The translations under genes were made by a program, and so were the position numbers. This document shows positions 46,161 through 57,730 of a stretch of DNA of 64,000 nucleotides, piece by piece. The notes below the pieces were generated by a model that saw only the letters and a program-made list of their open reading frames with translations, had not been told where the DNA came from and did no database searches. This stretch comes from Oreohelix idahoensis (taxonomy: Eukaryota > Mollusca > Gastropoda > Stylommatophora > Oreohelicidae), in assembly GCA_024509875.1 (NCBI GenBank), contig JAMPIV010019840.1:248001-312000 (forward strand). Direction: 5' to 3'. Each line of letters opens with the position of its first letter. Within the stretch, counting starts at the first letter, position 1.

Positions 46161-49100
46161 TTATCTGCGTGACGCAGAATCAGGTACTAATTTCAACCTC
46201 AGAGAATGGTGGTGAAAATACACACCATTGTCACGCTCCATAACCAAACGAGCGTCTCTATTGTTACAGAAGATAACCAACGCCTCACTATTCTGACCAT
46301 TGAATGATGGCAGAAGACGAACAAACTTCACGTTTGCTGTATATTGAAAAAAATTACCGAGTGTTTGCCAGGTAGTTTCCTGTGGCAGATTACGCACTAG
46401 AATGGTGCGAGAACATGCACCTTTTCCAATATATGTAGTCTTATTGTCACGAAACTGTGAACAATGAAGATATGTATTGCTAGTCATAGAAGAAGAATTG
46501 ACCTTTCCTTTTTTCCTACACGTGGTATTTTTATTAGCTGATGTATCATCCTGATTGAACTTAGGATGATACCTATCATTATATACGGCAGTAGATTTCA
46601 TGCATGTCGTATAGAACTGCCTGTTAGGCAAAGGTAATACTTTGCTACGAGATTGATTTGTTTTAATCGTATTATCTAGGTTCATGTTAACCTTGAGAGT
46701 ATTTCTATTTCTAGTAGAGTCATCTTTACTGTTGATCACATCAACAGTTTTCTTAAGATCCGTCTCACCGATATCTTGTCGCCAGGACTTGCTACTTGAA
46801 TTGGCAGTATTCCGTCGAAGGAAAGTATATTTGCCTCGAAATGATTTTCTAACCACCACTGGGTGTATTGATACCGTAGTATCAGTTCTCGTACTTGAGT
46901 CATGTCGTAAAGTACGTTTATCACCTCTGTTGTTCATCAATATTTTTTTACCTGCTAGTGCGTCCAGAAGACAGTCAACTCTAGTTCTTAATTTATTACT
47001 TTCAGAAGTCAGAAATGTAATCTCCTGCCTCTGCTTCTTATTTAACTTATCTAAATTCAGTGTTCTCTGCTTCTCATTAGCTAGTAAGGAATCAACTGTA
47101 TCCAGTGCAGTGGCAAGCTCATAAATTTGCTGTTGTGTTTCTTTTTTCAATTCAGCGTATCTATTTTTCTCATCTAAGAGTAACGCTTCTAATGTAGTCA
47201 CTCTGTCATCATTGAAACAATCATCACTCGAGGTGGATAAATTAACACTAATACCGGATTCTGTATTCTCTTCTTCATTTTCTGATTGTACTTCATCAGA
47301 CAATTTCTTATGTGTTTCATTACCTCTATGGGAATCAATCAGAAGTTTCTTATTATCTGCACGCAATAATGCCAAGTCATGCGTGGAAGATGTCACTTTA
47401 TCTATCTGGTCATTCAGCATCAGTTTCAATGAGGTTACCTCATCGTCCAGCTTTTTTTCCTGTCTAAGATAAAATTCATAAAATTTATCATTATCTGTAT
47501 GACATACATCCATTATACTATTGACATCAAATGATACACTCCCATTTTCCATTTTTTCTATTTCAATATTTGTTTTAATACCTCTATTTAGACAGAAATG
47601 CTTATATTGTTCCTCATCATAGTACATAGTACATAACTGCATATCATCAGTGCTAATCAACTCACATTGGATGGCCTGGTCTGCATAATCATCTGATCTT
47701 AACGCAGTATCAATCTTATTATCTGATAATTTTTTAATTGATTGCAATCGAGCTACTTCTGAAGTAAGCTCTTGAATCTTAACACTTTGTGTGTGAGTTT
47801 CCAGTTTTAAAGCTACATTTGACTGATCAAGTGATTTCAGTCGCTCAACTTCAGATAACAATGACTGAATATGTGCACACTGTGCATGCATTTTTCTTTG
47901 GTAAGATGAGGCATTATCTTGTGAAATTTTTAATGCAAGTTTCTTTACCTCAGACTCCAATGCTTTATTTTTTTCAATGGTGGATTCTAATGAGGCTTCT
48001 AATTCTTTCTTCTGACTACGACATTTAGTAAGATCCCCTATCAACACCGACGAATAATTATTCAACGCAGCAATTGCAAACTTCATTGTTGACAACTTAT
48101 TCTCATCTTCACTTTTTTGCTGTATCAGCTCATTGGTAAGGGCAATCTCCCTATCCTTGTGCCTCGTTATTGTTTCCTTCAACTTTATGATCTCAATATC
48201 CTTCGATGAAATGTCATTGATCTGACTTTTATTTATTTCAGTAAGGTTCAAAATCTTCTTTTCCATCAGTGATTTCTCCAGATTAGAGACTTTATTATTA
48301 GTCAAACTTTCTGTTTGAACCTGAAGAAATTTTTGTTCTTGATTTGCAAGCTCCACTTCCCGTGTCTTTAATCTCGAATTATCAGTATTGGTTCCCAATT
48401 TCAGTAAACTTGCCTCCTTTCGCAAGTCATTTATAGCCTTTTCTTGAATGGCAATAATATCCAATAACTCCCCTTCTCTTTTCTCATCAATAGTTTCTAA
48501 AGTTGTCACTTTTTTCTGCTCATTCCATGTGTTGTGCATTTGTTGATCATAATCGTTGTCGCAGAGAATAGCATTATGAATATTATTTATTATTGAACCA
48601 TGTTGGACGTGTGTGTACCGTTCCACCAAAGTACGAAACACTCCACCTAGTAAGTCTGCTATGTCCCTAGCCATTATCATATGTGGGACAGAATGAAAAT
48701 TACTATCCACAAAATTTGTTAAATCGGATGCCGTACGACATAAAAAATTATCTAATATAAAATCTTCAAGGTATTGGCCCTGGAAATCATCATTAATTCC
48801 TTCCTGGAGGAGATTCCTCAGAAAACACATTATGTCTGACCTAGACGTATTATCTACCTTTCTAATATCGACAAAATTGTCCTTAACGAGTACATTGTCT
48901 TGAACATCCACATGTTTCATTGAGGACTTCTCTAAGTCATCAAGATGCCTTTCATTCTCTAACCTTTGTCTCTTCCTTTGCAACTCCTCTAAACTACGTA
49001 CTATTTCCTTATCCTCTAGTGTAACCCGACATTTCTTTCCTTCTAATTCCTCAAGACGCTTTACCGCAGTTTCAATTTCTTCCTCAGTACATGCCTTTCC

Positions 49101-49214
49101 TATTCGACTCCGTTCTTGTATAATAAACTGTCTCATAGCATATAATCTCAATATTTCACCCTCCAAACCATAATCATTACGTCCCAAACGCATGAAATAA
49201 TCTACGGTAGACAT
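46161..49214 (-). CDS. 1017-aa coiled-coil protein with C-terminal RRM-like domain (element C)
   Basis: The head, MSTVDYFMRLGRNDYGLEGEIL..., matches the Gag heads of A, B and E. A region at about 125-225 is rich in hydrophobics (YLEDFILDNFLC, MARDIADLLGGVFRTLVERY) and might be globular. Long coiled coils fill about 235-500 and 640-770. A basic, S/N/K-rich stretch lies at about 790-930. Residues 936-1010 look like an RNA recognition motif: TILVRNLP as RNP2, then QTLGNFFQYT, and SEALVIFCN as RNP1. Usual RNP aromatic positions are partly replaced. No SCAN-like capsid, CCHC knuckle or protease is visible. The role is probably structural or RNA-binding in particle assembly; this is inferred. Confidence 0.82.
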   Translation of the reverse strand: MSTVDYFMRLGRNDYGLEGEILRLYAMRQFIIQERSRIGKACTEEEIETAVKRLEELEGKKCRVTLEDKEIVRSLEELQRKRQRLENERHLDDLEKSSMKHVDVQDNVLVKDNFVDIRKVDNTSRSDIMCFLRNLLQEGINDDFQGQYLEDFILDNFLCRTASDLTNFVDSNFHSVPHMIMARDIADLLGGVFRTLVERYTHVQHGSIINNIHNAILCDNDYDQQMHNTWNEQKKVTTLETIDEKREGELLDIIAIQEKAINDLRKEASLLKLGTNTDNSRLKTREVELANQEQKFLQVQTESLTNNKVSNLEKSLMEKKILNLTEINKSQINDISSKDIEIIKLKETITRHKDREIALTNELIQQKSEDENKLSTMKFAIAALNNYSSVLIGDLTKCRSQKKELEASLESTIEKNKALESEVKKLALKISQDNASSYQRKMHAQCAHIQSLLSEVERLKSLDQSNVALKLETHTQSVKIQELTSEVARLQSIKKLSDNKIDTALRSDDYADQAIQCELISTDDMQLCTMYYDEEQYKHFCLNRGIKTNIEIEKMENGSVSFDVNSIMDVCHTDNDKFYEFYLRQEKKLDDEVTSLKLMLNDQIDKVTSSTHDLALLRADNKKLLIDSHRGNETHKKLSDEVQSENEEENTESGISVNLSTSSDDCFNDDRVTTLEALLLDEKNRYAELKKETQQQIYELATALDTVDSLLANEKQRTLNLDKLNKKQRQEITFLTSESNKLRTRVDCLLDALAGKKILMNNRGDKRTLRHDSSTRTDTTVSIHPVVVRKSFRGKYTFLRRNTANSSSKSWRQDIGETDLKKTVDVINSKDDSTRNRNTLKVNMNLDNTIKTNQSRSKVLPLPNRQFYTTCMKSTAVYNDRYHPKFNQDDTSANKNTTCRKKGKVNSSSMTSNTYLHCSQFRDNKTTYIGKGACSRTILVRNLPQETTWQTLGNFFQYTANVKFVRLLPSFNGQNSEALVIFCNNRDARLVMERDNGVYFHHHSLRLKLVPDSASRR

Positions 49215-51175
49215 AGTAACTATTTATGTGACTCCCCAAGTCAATTATTAATATATATATTCAATAAGTATGGTTACTCAATATAACCACTCAACTACTA
49301 TATGTATTAATCGACAATATATTACAATCAATTACCTATGTGTGCCCAGTGGCCAACGTAGTATTATTAATAGATTTAATAATTTAATAATTTAATAATT
49401 TTATTTATTTATTTTTTTAATTTGTTTATTTATTTTATTTTATGTAAAAATTTTTATTTTTTTATATTTTTTTTAATTATTTTTTTTCCTTTATTATTTT
49501 CTATTTTATTTATTTCTTTATTTAGTTTTTCTTTCTTTATTTATTTGTTTTAAATTTATTTATTATTATTATTTATTTATTTATATTTTATTTATTTATT
49601 TTATTTTATTTATTATTTATTGATTACTTTTTTCTCACTCTTTTCCAGTCCTTGTTTTTATTATTTCTTATCTTTATGTACTGTCAACTTCCTCTTTCCG
49701 GTTTAGTGGCAGCCATCCTGCTTTGCTTCACATGTGACTGGACTTAATATTAAGGGAGTTTTTTCTCTTATTTTTATAGTTTCATGTTCTCTACTTAATT
49801 CTCATTTTCTTTCCCTCCTGTCTCTTGTTTGTCTGTCCCTGACGAAGGCCTTGTGGCCGCAACGTAGGTTTTTCTTGTCCTTCTCCTTGTAAGACGTATT
49901 ACTATTTGTGTGGGTGTGTGTGTGTGTTTTTTTTTTTCAACTATTATTAATAGATTAATGTACCAAGTATTATACACTATGCCTATTATATTCAAGGCAA
50001 ACCCTCACTTTATAAATATTTATCCATATATAATGCTATCATGCCCTAGTCATGATGCATAAAGTGCATAAGCAATCTTAAATTGGACTAATACTGCAAA
50101 TTGTTGCAATTAATTCATCAAGTCCATTTTCCTTGGAAATTAATTAAAATATTTATATTGTATTATTACCTAATTAATTTACACTATTATTATTACATAC
50201 TCAATTTATAAGTTAATAAATACAAGACAATTAATCAACTAAAATGTTACAAGACATTAGCACATCACAATTGACAAATGCAAACGAAAAAAATGATTAT
50301 ATTGAAACAAGCAAAAATCGGAAGTACATGCTAAGAAGAAAAAACTAAATCTAGGTTACTACACATACACGTTAAATGATGACGTCACAGGACTCATAAC
50401 TGACAAATATTTTACAATTATAAAATAAATGATAGGCAGATGAGAATGAACAGGATAGTTTACGAACAAGTTACGAAATGAATAAAATAAAACTCAATAC
50501 AGCAAAATTACTACAAATATAACATTACTTTACAACTAAAACATCTAAGGTCGAATAGCTTCAGGAGCAAACGCAGTATGCTGTCGGCAAATCTCAACAG
50601 ATGCTTTGCAAATGCAGTTACCCAACTAATCCCTATCAGAACGGTTTTTAGATCTACTGACCAACCGAAAAGAAGTATTAGTCGATCCAAAAACTCCCGA
50701 ATCCAAAAGCCCGCTTATACAAATAACGAATAGACAATCAATGACGAATAAAACATAGAACAATTAATTGCAGATAACATGCCCGAATAAAATGAAGTGG
50801 ACTACACCTAGTTTTGATGAACCGACAAAGGTTTCAATATTCACTTATCTTTTTGTGCCCAGTGATCTTCTTCAGTTAACACCAGTATGAGTCAACGGCC
50901 AGCTAGGTACAGTGAGCTGAACTTCATCGTTTTGATGGGGTTTCTGCTTGATATTCTTCTTGCAGCAATGCTTGTAGAAGGACATTAGGTTTGACTTTCG
51001 TAAGGCTGCTAACGGTTGTCATTGGACTCGATCGAAAAGGATGATGACGTATATTTGACCTCTAATCACGTGCAGTGTCTCGTAAAGTCATGTGAACGTA
51101 TTGTAACCGTAAACAATCGGGTTGCGAAGAAATTTGTCGCTAGATCTAACCTGATGAAGGAGAAGATTTTCGTAT
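49215..51175 (-). other. Leader of element C, with T-rich tract and GT run
   Basis: No coding capacity. 49366-49640 is low-complexity TTTA/TTTTA repeat on the plus strand. 49680-49935 looks like an inserted fragment: it contains CTGACGAAGGCC...GGCCGCAACG and ends in a short GT run and a T-run. The remainder to the LTR is A-rich and unremarkable. Confidence 0.5.
49839..49866 (+). other. Hammerhead-ribozyme-core-like motif (degenerate)
   Basis: CTGACGA, then AGGCC-TTGT-GGCC (a stem-loop), then GCAAC. The hammerhead core is CUGANGA, stem II, GAAA. Here the second A of GAAA is C, which should abolish activity. Stems I and III were not established. Such motifs are known from Penelope-like and related retroelements. 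Confidence 0.35.
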
Positions 51176-51193
51176 CCCCGAACTGGCCTACCA
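51176..51193 (-). promoter_or_regulatory. Candidate primer-binding site of element C
   Basis: The minus strand reads TGGTAGGCCAGTTCGGGG, six bases inside the LTR end ...CTGTATCA. It is similar to the B motif TGGTGGCCAGTCGTTGG. The tRNA was not identified. Confidence 0.55.
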
Positions 51194-51199
51194 GTTCTC

Positions 51200-52081
<882 letters not shown>

Positions 52082-53173
52082 GTGACCATTCTCCTTATTT
52101 GGTAGTATCGGTCAACTGTTGTTGGAATGCCTGAAACCTGTGTTGAGGTCTCTGTTCATGTCCAAATAAGGCTCGATCTAGTTAAATCTTTATCTGGAAT
52201 GTTCCTATATCGTCTTGTTTGATTGCTATTCAAGTGTATGGGTTCTGCGCATGTCCGGACGCGAGGCGTCTGGGAAGTTTCTTTATCTTTGGAGTCGATG
52301 AAAAGCTGTGAAGCAGATAAGACGCGTTCCGGCGTCTCTGTGATTTTGTTAGGGAATTACGAGCCTTATTGTGAGATAGTTAGCTTACAAGGTCCTTCCC
52401 TTGAGTATTCTAAAACGCCTGGAGGCGTATGTTTTTCTGTGGTGTGGATTTTCGAACGAAGGTAATGCCTCATTTACATCCAATCTGTAACTTTACTTTA
52501 TGTTTGACAATGGTCGATCTCTGCTCACGTATGCATTACAGAAAGGGAGGTTCCTCTAATAGAAGTCACTCCCCAGGTATCTTCATACCTGAGATCTATA
52601 TGTATACGGGTCATACTCAGCCCGAAGGACAGTTCTTTGTTCTATGAACGTCGCTGTGTGTCAGCGAATATGCCTACGTCAAGGTTAGACTTAGGAATGC
52701 CTGTAAAGGTCAGTTTGACCTGCACTCCTGGAATGCCATCCTCGTGCGAATTATGATTTGACTTGTTTAGCACATCTGAACAGTAAGAGGATTTTTTGTT
52801 GATGTACTTTTGTATTTGGAGCCAACCATATAATCCCTTGGCGCCATATCATCATCTTTAGAATATGCCAAATGCATTGATGAACTATGTATGCTGATAT
52901 TCCTGAATGTCATGACATTGCCCTATTGTGAACTGGATGTACGTACTTGTACCTGTGACGTCAAAATAAATGATAAAAAACGTCCAGAGCAGTTTACCCA
53001 TTTATGACTTCACATGTCGTACCCTACGTGCTGTAACTCTGTGAACTACATCACTACTATACACAGCAACAACAACAACACAAAACCAGATAAGACACCC
53101 TACATCTACAACTATAATTTTACTGATGTCGATAGGGGTGGTAATTGAAGTCAGCCTAAATCCACCCTTATCA
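52082..53173 (+). repeat. Solo LTR of the B family, second part
   Basis: It continues the LTR begun at 43499, starting with the second copy of the element C target duplication (GTGAC). It ends ...CCTAAATCCACCCTTATCA at 53173, as the B 5' LTR does, then ATGAC. Several blocks match the reverse complement of 17865-19000. Confidence 0.9.
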
Positions 53174-53303
53174 ATGACTTAACAGTATCACGGAAGGAAT
53201 CGCGAAAGTTACCACCACCCGTGATTTCCCGGTCATCATTTTAATTACCTCTGGGAAGGCGACATCAGTTGCACGCGTTGCAATTATAGCACAAGTAGAA
53301 TTT

Positions 53304-53891
53304 GTGAACACAAATATAACAGACAAGGTTCAATCTTTTCGATCACCACCAACAAGACAGAAACACATTTATGGTCAGAGTCACTTTCCCCCATTCTATA
53401 CTCCTCGTCAGCCCCCACACTTTCTCTCACGCCCTCATACGAACTTTGAAAAATCACAGCGCCTGGATACATGTCCTGTCACCAAACATTCACTCTACGT
53501 TCCGTACAGACCGTATGGGAGGAGATTCCACTGTGAAGCCAAACACAGCTATTACAAGGACATACAAATTACACAGGAAGAACAAACGAACAGTGTAACT
53601 TTCCACGTGCCTACCCAGAAAAATATGTCCGTAAACACCACAATATGCACTGCCTTACAGAGGTGCAGAAGCGAAAACCTACAATCGATTATGACTTGAA
53701 TTATGCGGATATCACAGATCAAGAAATAGTTATTGAAGCCTACTGTAATTCTCTAACACCAGCACACTTACCGCCTTATACGACAAATGACAGAACTTCT
53801 CCAAGGAAATTTTACGCTTACAGGAAAAACAGCCGGCAGGAAATAGAAAGGCTAATCACGGGAACAGATTTGGCACTGAGAGATATTATCC
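53304..53891 (+). pseudogene. Gag-like relic of element F (Ty3/gypsy)
   Basis: Two overlapping frames are seen. 53304-53699 is rich in P, H, R and Y (PPFYTPRQPPHFL, YVPYRPYGRRFH); 53645-53917 contains YADITDQEIVIEAY. No known domain is recognisable. Assignment to a gag or gag-protease region rests on the RT of the same orientation downstream. It is cut by the LINE tail at 53892. Confidence 0.4.
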
Positions 53892-54497
53892 GCAGGTCGA
53901 CCATTTTAAATATCTGAGCTATTATAGACCGAAAGGAAGGCATCAAAGAAGAGTTGGCCACTCGAAAAGCAGCAGCTGGGAGACTTTTTCAGGCCATAAA
54001 TCGAGAATTCCTCAGCAAAAGAGAGGTTGGAAAGAAAACACAGATGTCTTTATATCGCTCCACCTATGTACCAGTCTTGACATATGGATGCGAGTCATGG
54101 GCAATGACTGCAACCCACTAAAGTCATATCCAAACCTCAGAAATGAGGTATCTGAGGAAGGGGGTTGAAGTAACAAGAAGAGACATGGTCCGCAACCAGA
54201 CGATACGTCAAGGCCTAAAATGCCACCCCCTGCAAACCCAAGTAGAACAGTCCCAACTAAGATTGTTTGGCCATGTCTGCAGAATGGGAGAAGATCGGCT
54301 ACCACGACAAGCATGGGAAACAAAGAGCCAGGGATCCAGACCCCCAGGACGACCCAGAGTCCGCTGGTAGGACAACATTGAAGGACCGAGGACTAAAATG
54401 GAACCAGGCCAGGAGGAAGACAGCCGATAGGATAGTCTGGCGCTCTCTCTTCCAAACCTCTACACCTCACGGTAGAAGGGGAACGACTAAGTAAGTA
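53892..54497 (+). mobile_element. 5'-truncated LINE tail inserted in element F
   Basis: Target duplications AGAGATATTATCC lie at 53879-53891 and 54498-54510. It encodes the C-terminal end of a LINE: LTYGCESWAMTATH, LRLFGHVCRMGEDRLPRQAW, then GRPRVRW. It ends ACTAAGTAAGTAAG, a GTAA tail. It contains a few stops and belongs to the family of 36161-36417. Confidence 0.88.
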
Positions 54498-54510
54498 AGA
54501 GATATTATCC

Positions 54511-55117
54511 AGAAACTGATAATGACAGCTTATATCACATGAAACGCAGAAGTTTTCATGAGATTAATCTTGTGACACACGTTACCCCCCAGATACCATC
54601 GCTTAATTAACATGAAAAACCAGCGACGTAACCAACTAGTGCATACCCAGACAATCACTCAGGGAAACAAACCTTCAATAAATCAACGACAGCTAAATAC
54701 ACAGAACTGCCGTAGTGGTAGAGAGAGCGAAACTTACATTCAACGGAACAAACCAAGATACTGCCGGAGTGCAGGACAGATCGAGAGTGATCATCAACGC
54801 TTCACCACCGTACCACAGCAGAAAAAGCAGTTCTCAAGGAACATCCAGTACAACTGATGTGCAAAAGAATAGGAAAGACAGGCTGACAAAATTACCTGAA
54901 ACCTTGCATGCAGAGGAACCTCATGTCAATAGGCTTCAACAGTTCGTCACCAAACACCAACATAAGTTTGCCATCAATGACATGGAACTGGAGCGCACAT
55001 CTACAGTCCAAATGGATATAAACACCACAACTGATGTTCCTGTACAGTTAGTGGAGAAATCTATAAATGAGATGCTTGAAGCTGGGATTATAGAAAGATC
55101 AAGATCTCAATGGTCAT
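54511..55117 (+). pseudogene. Linker and RT N-terminus of element F
   Basis: After an unassigned basic stretch, 54895-55117 reads as the start of a Ty3/gypsy RT (FVTKHQHKFAINDMELERT, then INEMLEAGIIERSRSQWS). It is interrupted exactly there by a solo LTR. Confidence 0.7.
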
Positions 55118-55991
55118 TGTTACGACATGTTTAACAATGTCGTCTGCTACAGTTGTTAGCACTTTTAAAGTTACGCATTAAATGCTCGAGATGAGTTAAA
55201 GATAGAAGTTTTTTTTTACGCTTCACGGTATTTATTTAATGCAAATTATATAGGGCGCTTGTGACGTGTTTTGGTTGACTTGGTAGCGCTTGACTACGAT
55301 TTTCGTTTATCCTTTTTATTATGATCTCTGAACGAGACAGGCGTATTCCGTGTACTCCCAGGATGTCATGATAGTGCAGTATATTTCTTTGTGAATTTTC
55401 GTCTAGAGGGTCAGCCTTGATTATGAGTAAGTTCAGTATGGTTGTGGAGAACCATTAGTTAACTGAAGTCCATAATACGGGAGTATTTGAACATGTTTAT
55501 GATCCATATTCGCAGACTGGCAGGTCTCACTACCGGTGAACTGCATTGCAGTAACGCGTGTATATAGCCTACCATGTCTTGACGGCGATATTTATTGATC
55601 TATATATTTGGACTGGACTGCACTGATTGGAGATGAATTGTATCAATGAATATATTACAATGCCATAAATTATGATGTCGTCATGATGTGCCATGTAATA
55701 AATATGTCAGATGGACTCAGAAAGAATTGGGATTATCAACTGATTTACTTAATTGATCATCAAGTTGGCGAATTTATCAATGCCCTGTGTTTTCATCCTA
55801 TGGTTATGTTTAGGCACGATATTGCTCTTCAAGGAACACTAATGTTGACGAACTTGTAAACGGGGTTCGGAAGGAAGAAACGATGACTTTCAATTCAATA
55901 ATGAAATATCCTGTTTCAAATAAGATACTTCTTCAGCAGTGGTAGACCTAAACGGACCCCCTTTAACAGTGAGAGGAACCCACCTTTAACA
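55118..55991 (+). repeat. Solo LTR inserted in the RT of element F
   Basis: 874 bp, TGTTACGACATG...CACCTTTAACA, between 5-bp duplications GTCAT (55113-55117 and 55992-55996). The TGTTACG start recalls B and C, so the plus orientation is favoured, but the reverse also begins TGTTA. It contains no coding region. Confidence 0.88.
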
Positions 55992-56231
55992 GTCATCCCC
56001 CATTGTCATCGTCACAAAGAAAGACGGCAGCCACCGTTTCTGTTGTGATTATCGTGCACTTAACAAGATAACAAAAACGACATTGTACCCACTTCCCATG
56101 ATGGATGATATACTGGCGACGCTTACAATTCCATATCCTGACAACCCAATACAGAGTAACAAAAATGAAGCAGCTGCAACAGACATAAATGACAATGCTA
56201 GACAAATAAATGTCATAAATTCAAACCGACC
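55992..56231 (+). pseudogene. RT middle part of element F
   Basis: The RT continues past the solo LTR: SPIVIVTKKDGSHRFC, CDYRALNKITKTTLYPLP, MMDDILATL. The text then jumps to a non-RT, N/D-rich stretch, so the palm with the catalytic DD is missing. The lineage is ordinary Ty3/gypsy; domain order cannot be judged. Confidence 0.8.
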
Positions 56232-56570
56232 CAAAGACGCAGCAATAGTGAACGCAGTCAGCGACTCATAGCTTGACTGCCTGCGTCAGGACCAGCGAAC
56301 CAGAGCTGGTCAAGACCGCATTCCACCTCCACGTGGTGGTCCTGGAAAAAGTCTGCAGCAGTGCAGTCTGGCTGAGCGAGTGTGGATCGCAATGGGAAGG
56401 CAAACCCGGTCCTAAAAATTGCCGTGCAGAAGTCGGATGTGTCGACCGAAAGGTGCAGATATCACAGCTTAGGCGTAAACAGAAACAATGCAACCACCGT
56501 CCTTTTCAGGACGAACGAAGAAGAAGAAGAAGAAGAAGAAGAAGAAGAAGAAGAAGAAGAAGAAGAAGAA
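56232..56570 (+). mobile_element. GAA-tailed SINE-like repeat, second copy
   Basis: It matches the reverse complement of 31115-31423 from AAGACGCAGCAATAG to TTTTCAGGACGAACGAA, followed by about 50 bp of GAA repeat (to about 56567). Flanks AAACCGA on both sides (just before 56232 and at about 56568) suggest a short target duplication. Its predicted frames are chance readings of the repeat. Confidence 0.8.
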
Positions 56571-57230
56571 AACCGAATAGCCGATCAATCGGACACTCAC
56601 ACATTCACTGATCGATTGTGAGAAGAAGATCGAACAGACAACTTCGACATCCTACAGGAACAAACGAAAGACCCGGAAGTCGTTACACTAATGAAACAAA
56701 TTACAGAAACACCAGCAAAAGTCAAAGATAGCAACACATCTTTACAGGCAGAACAAGCACAGAAGTACTGTACTTCAAATCAACCGAACCGCGGTACTAC
56801 CTGTCACCACTCACATTCGCCTACAAGTAGCTAAGACAACATTCCTTCTAAAATACAACAGGAACGACTAGCCCAACAACAGCAGACTGTACAAGAAGCC
56901 AACACCCATCTACCTACACAACTATCTTCTGATACACAGTTATCACCTGCCTCATAACCTAAACTAAATGCTTGCGTTCTCAGTTCCACACAACGAGATG
57001 AGTCAGAGTCAAAGTTTATACGCCTTCCACAAGAGCATATTCGTATAAAGCTGTACACAAAACGTCGAACTAAACCAAAGAACATCACACAGCACAGTGG
57101 ATCAACTTCGCAACACCCTACCTGTAACACTGCATCAACCGTCACTGCTGTAGACACTGAGAAAAAGTACGAGGACAGATTCTCCAGGAGAGACATCGCT
57201 ATATTAGAGATGGCCATGTTTCTCTAGCTG
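56571..57230 (+). pseudogene. 3' coding relic of element F
   Basis: A discontinuous frame reads DNFDILQEQTKDPEVVTLM, which resembles the region before an integrase finger, and then a Q/T/S-rich stretch. Last comes IRIKLYTKRRTKPKN and RFSRRDIAILEMAMFL. No full domain survives. Confidence 0.4.
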
Positions 57231-57570
57231 TACTACTATAAATGGTTTTATTTTTTTGTCCGAGTGCCATAGCACTGTCCAGGAGAGACATTGCTATATT
57301 AGAGTTAACCCAGTTTGCTCTAGCTGGGCTACTCTAAATGCTTTATTTTTTTGTCCGAGTGCGATAGCACTGTCCAGGAGAGACATATTATATTAGAGTT
57401 AACCCAGGTTGCTCTAGCTGGGCTACTCTAAATGGTTTCATTTAATTTTTTTTTGTCCGAGTGCGATAGCAGATTTGCCCAGGAGAGGCATGGCTATTTT
57501 AAAATCGGCCAAGTTGCTCTCGTTAAGCTGCTCTAAAAAGTTTTTTCACATGCTGCCAGCCACCTTCTAT
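57184..57570 (+). repeat. Four tandem copies of a ~95-bp unit
   Basis: CCAGGAGAG recurs at 57184, 57279, 57374 and 57479. Each is followed by a CTAGCTG/CTACT block, a T-run and TTGTCCGAGTG(C/T)GATAGCA. The first unit overlaps the end of the element F frame. The last is most diverged. Confidence 0.9.
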
Positions 57571-57730
57571 GTCGTCCTGCTGATGCTATCAGCAGATGTC
57601 ATAACCACCAGTGAAGGGAAACAGATCTGGAGAGGCGCAACTCTAGTCAACATGCACAGTTACAGTATTCAAACCATTATATTTTGTATTAGAAGATTTA
57701 AATAACATTTTTGGACTTAGAGGGAAGAAG

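Noticed and set aside
56273..56621. Frames ending in poly-Arg or poly-Glu
   Set aside because: They come from the GAA tail of the SINE-like repeat.
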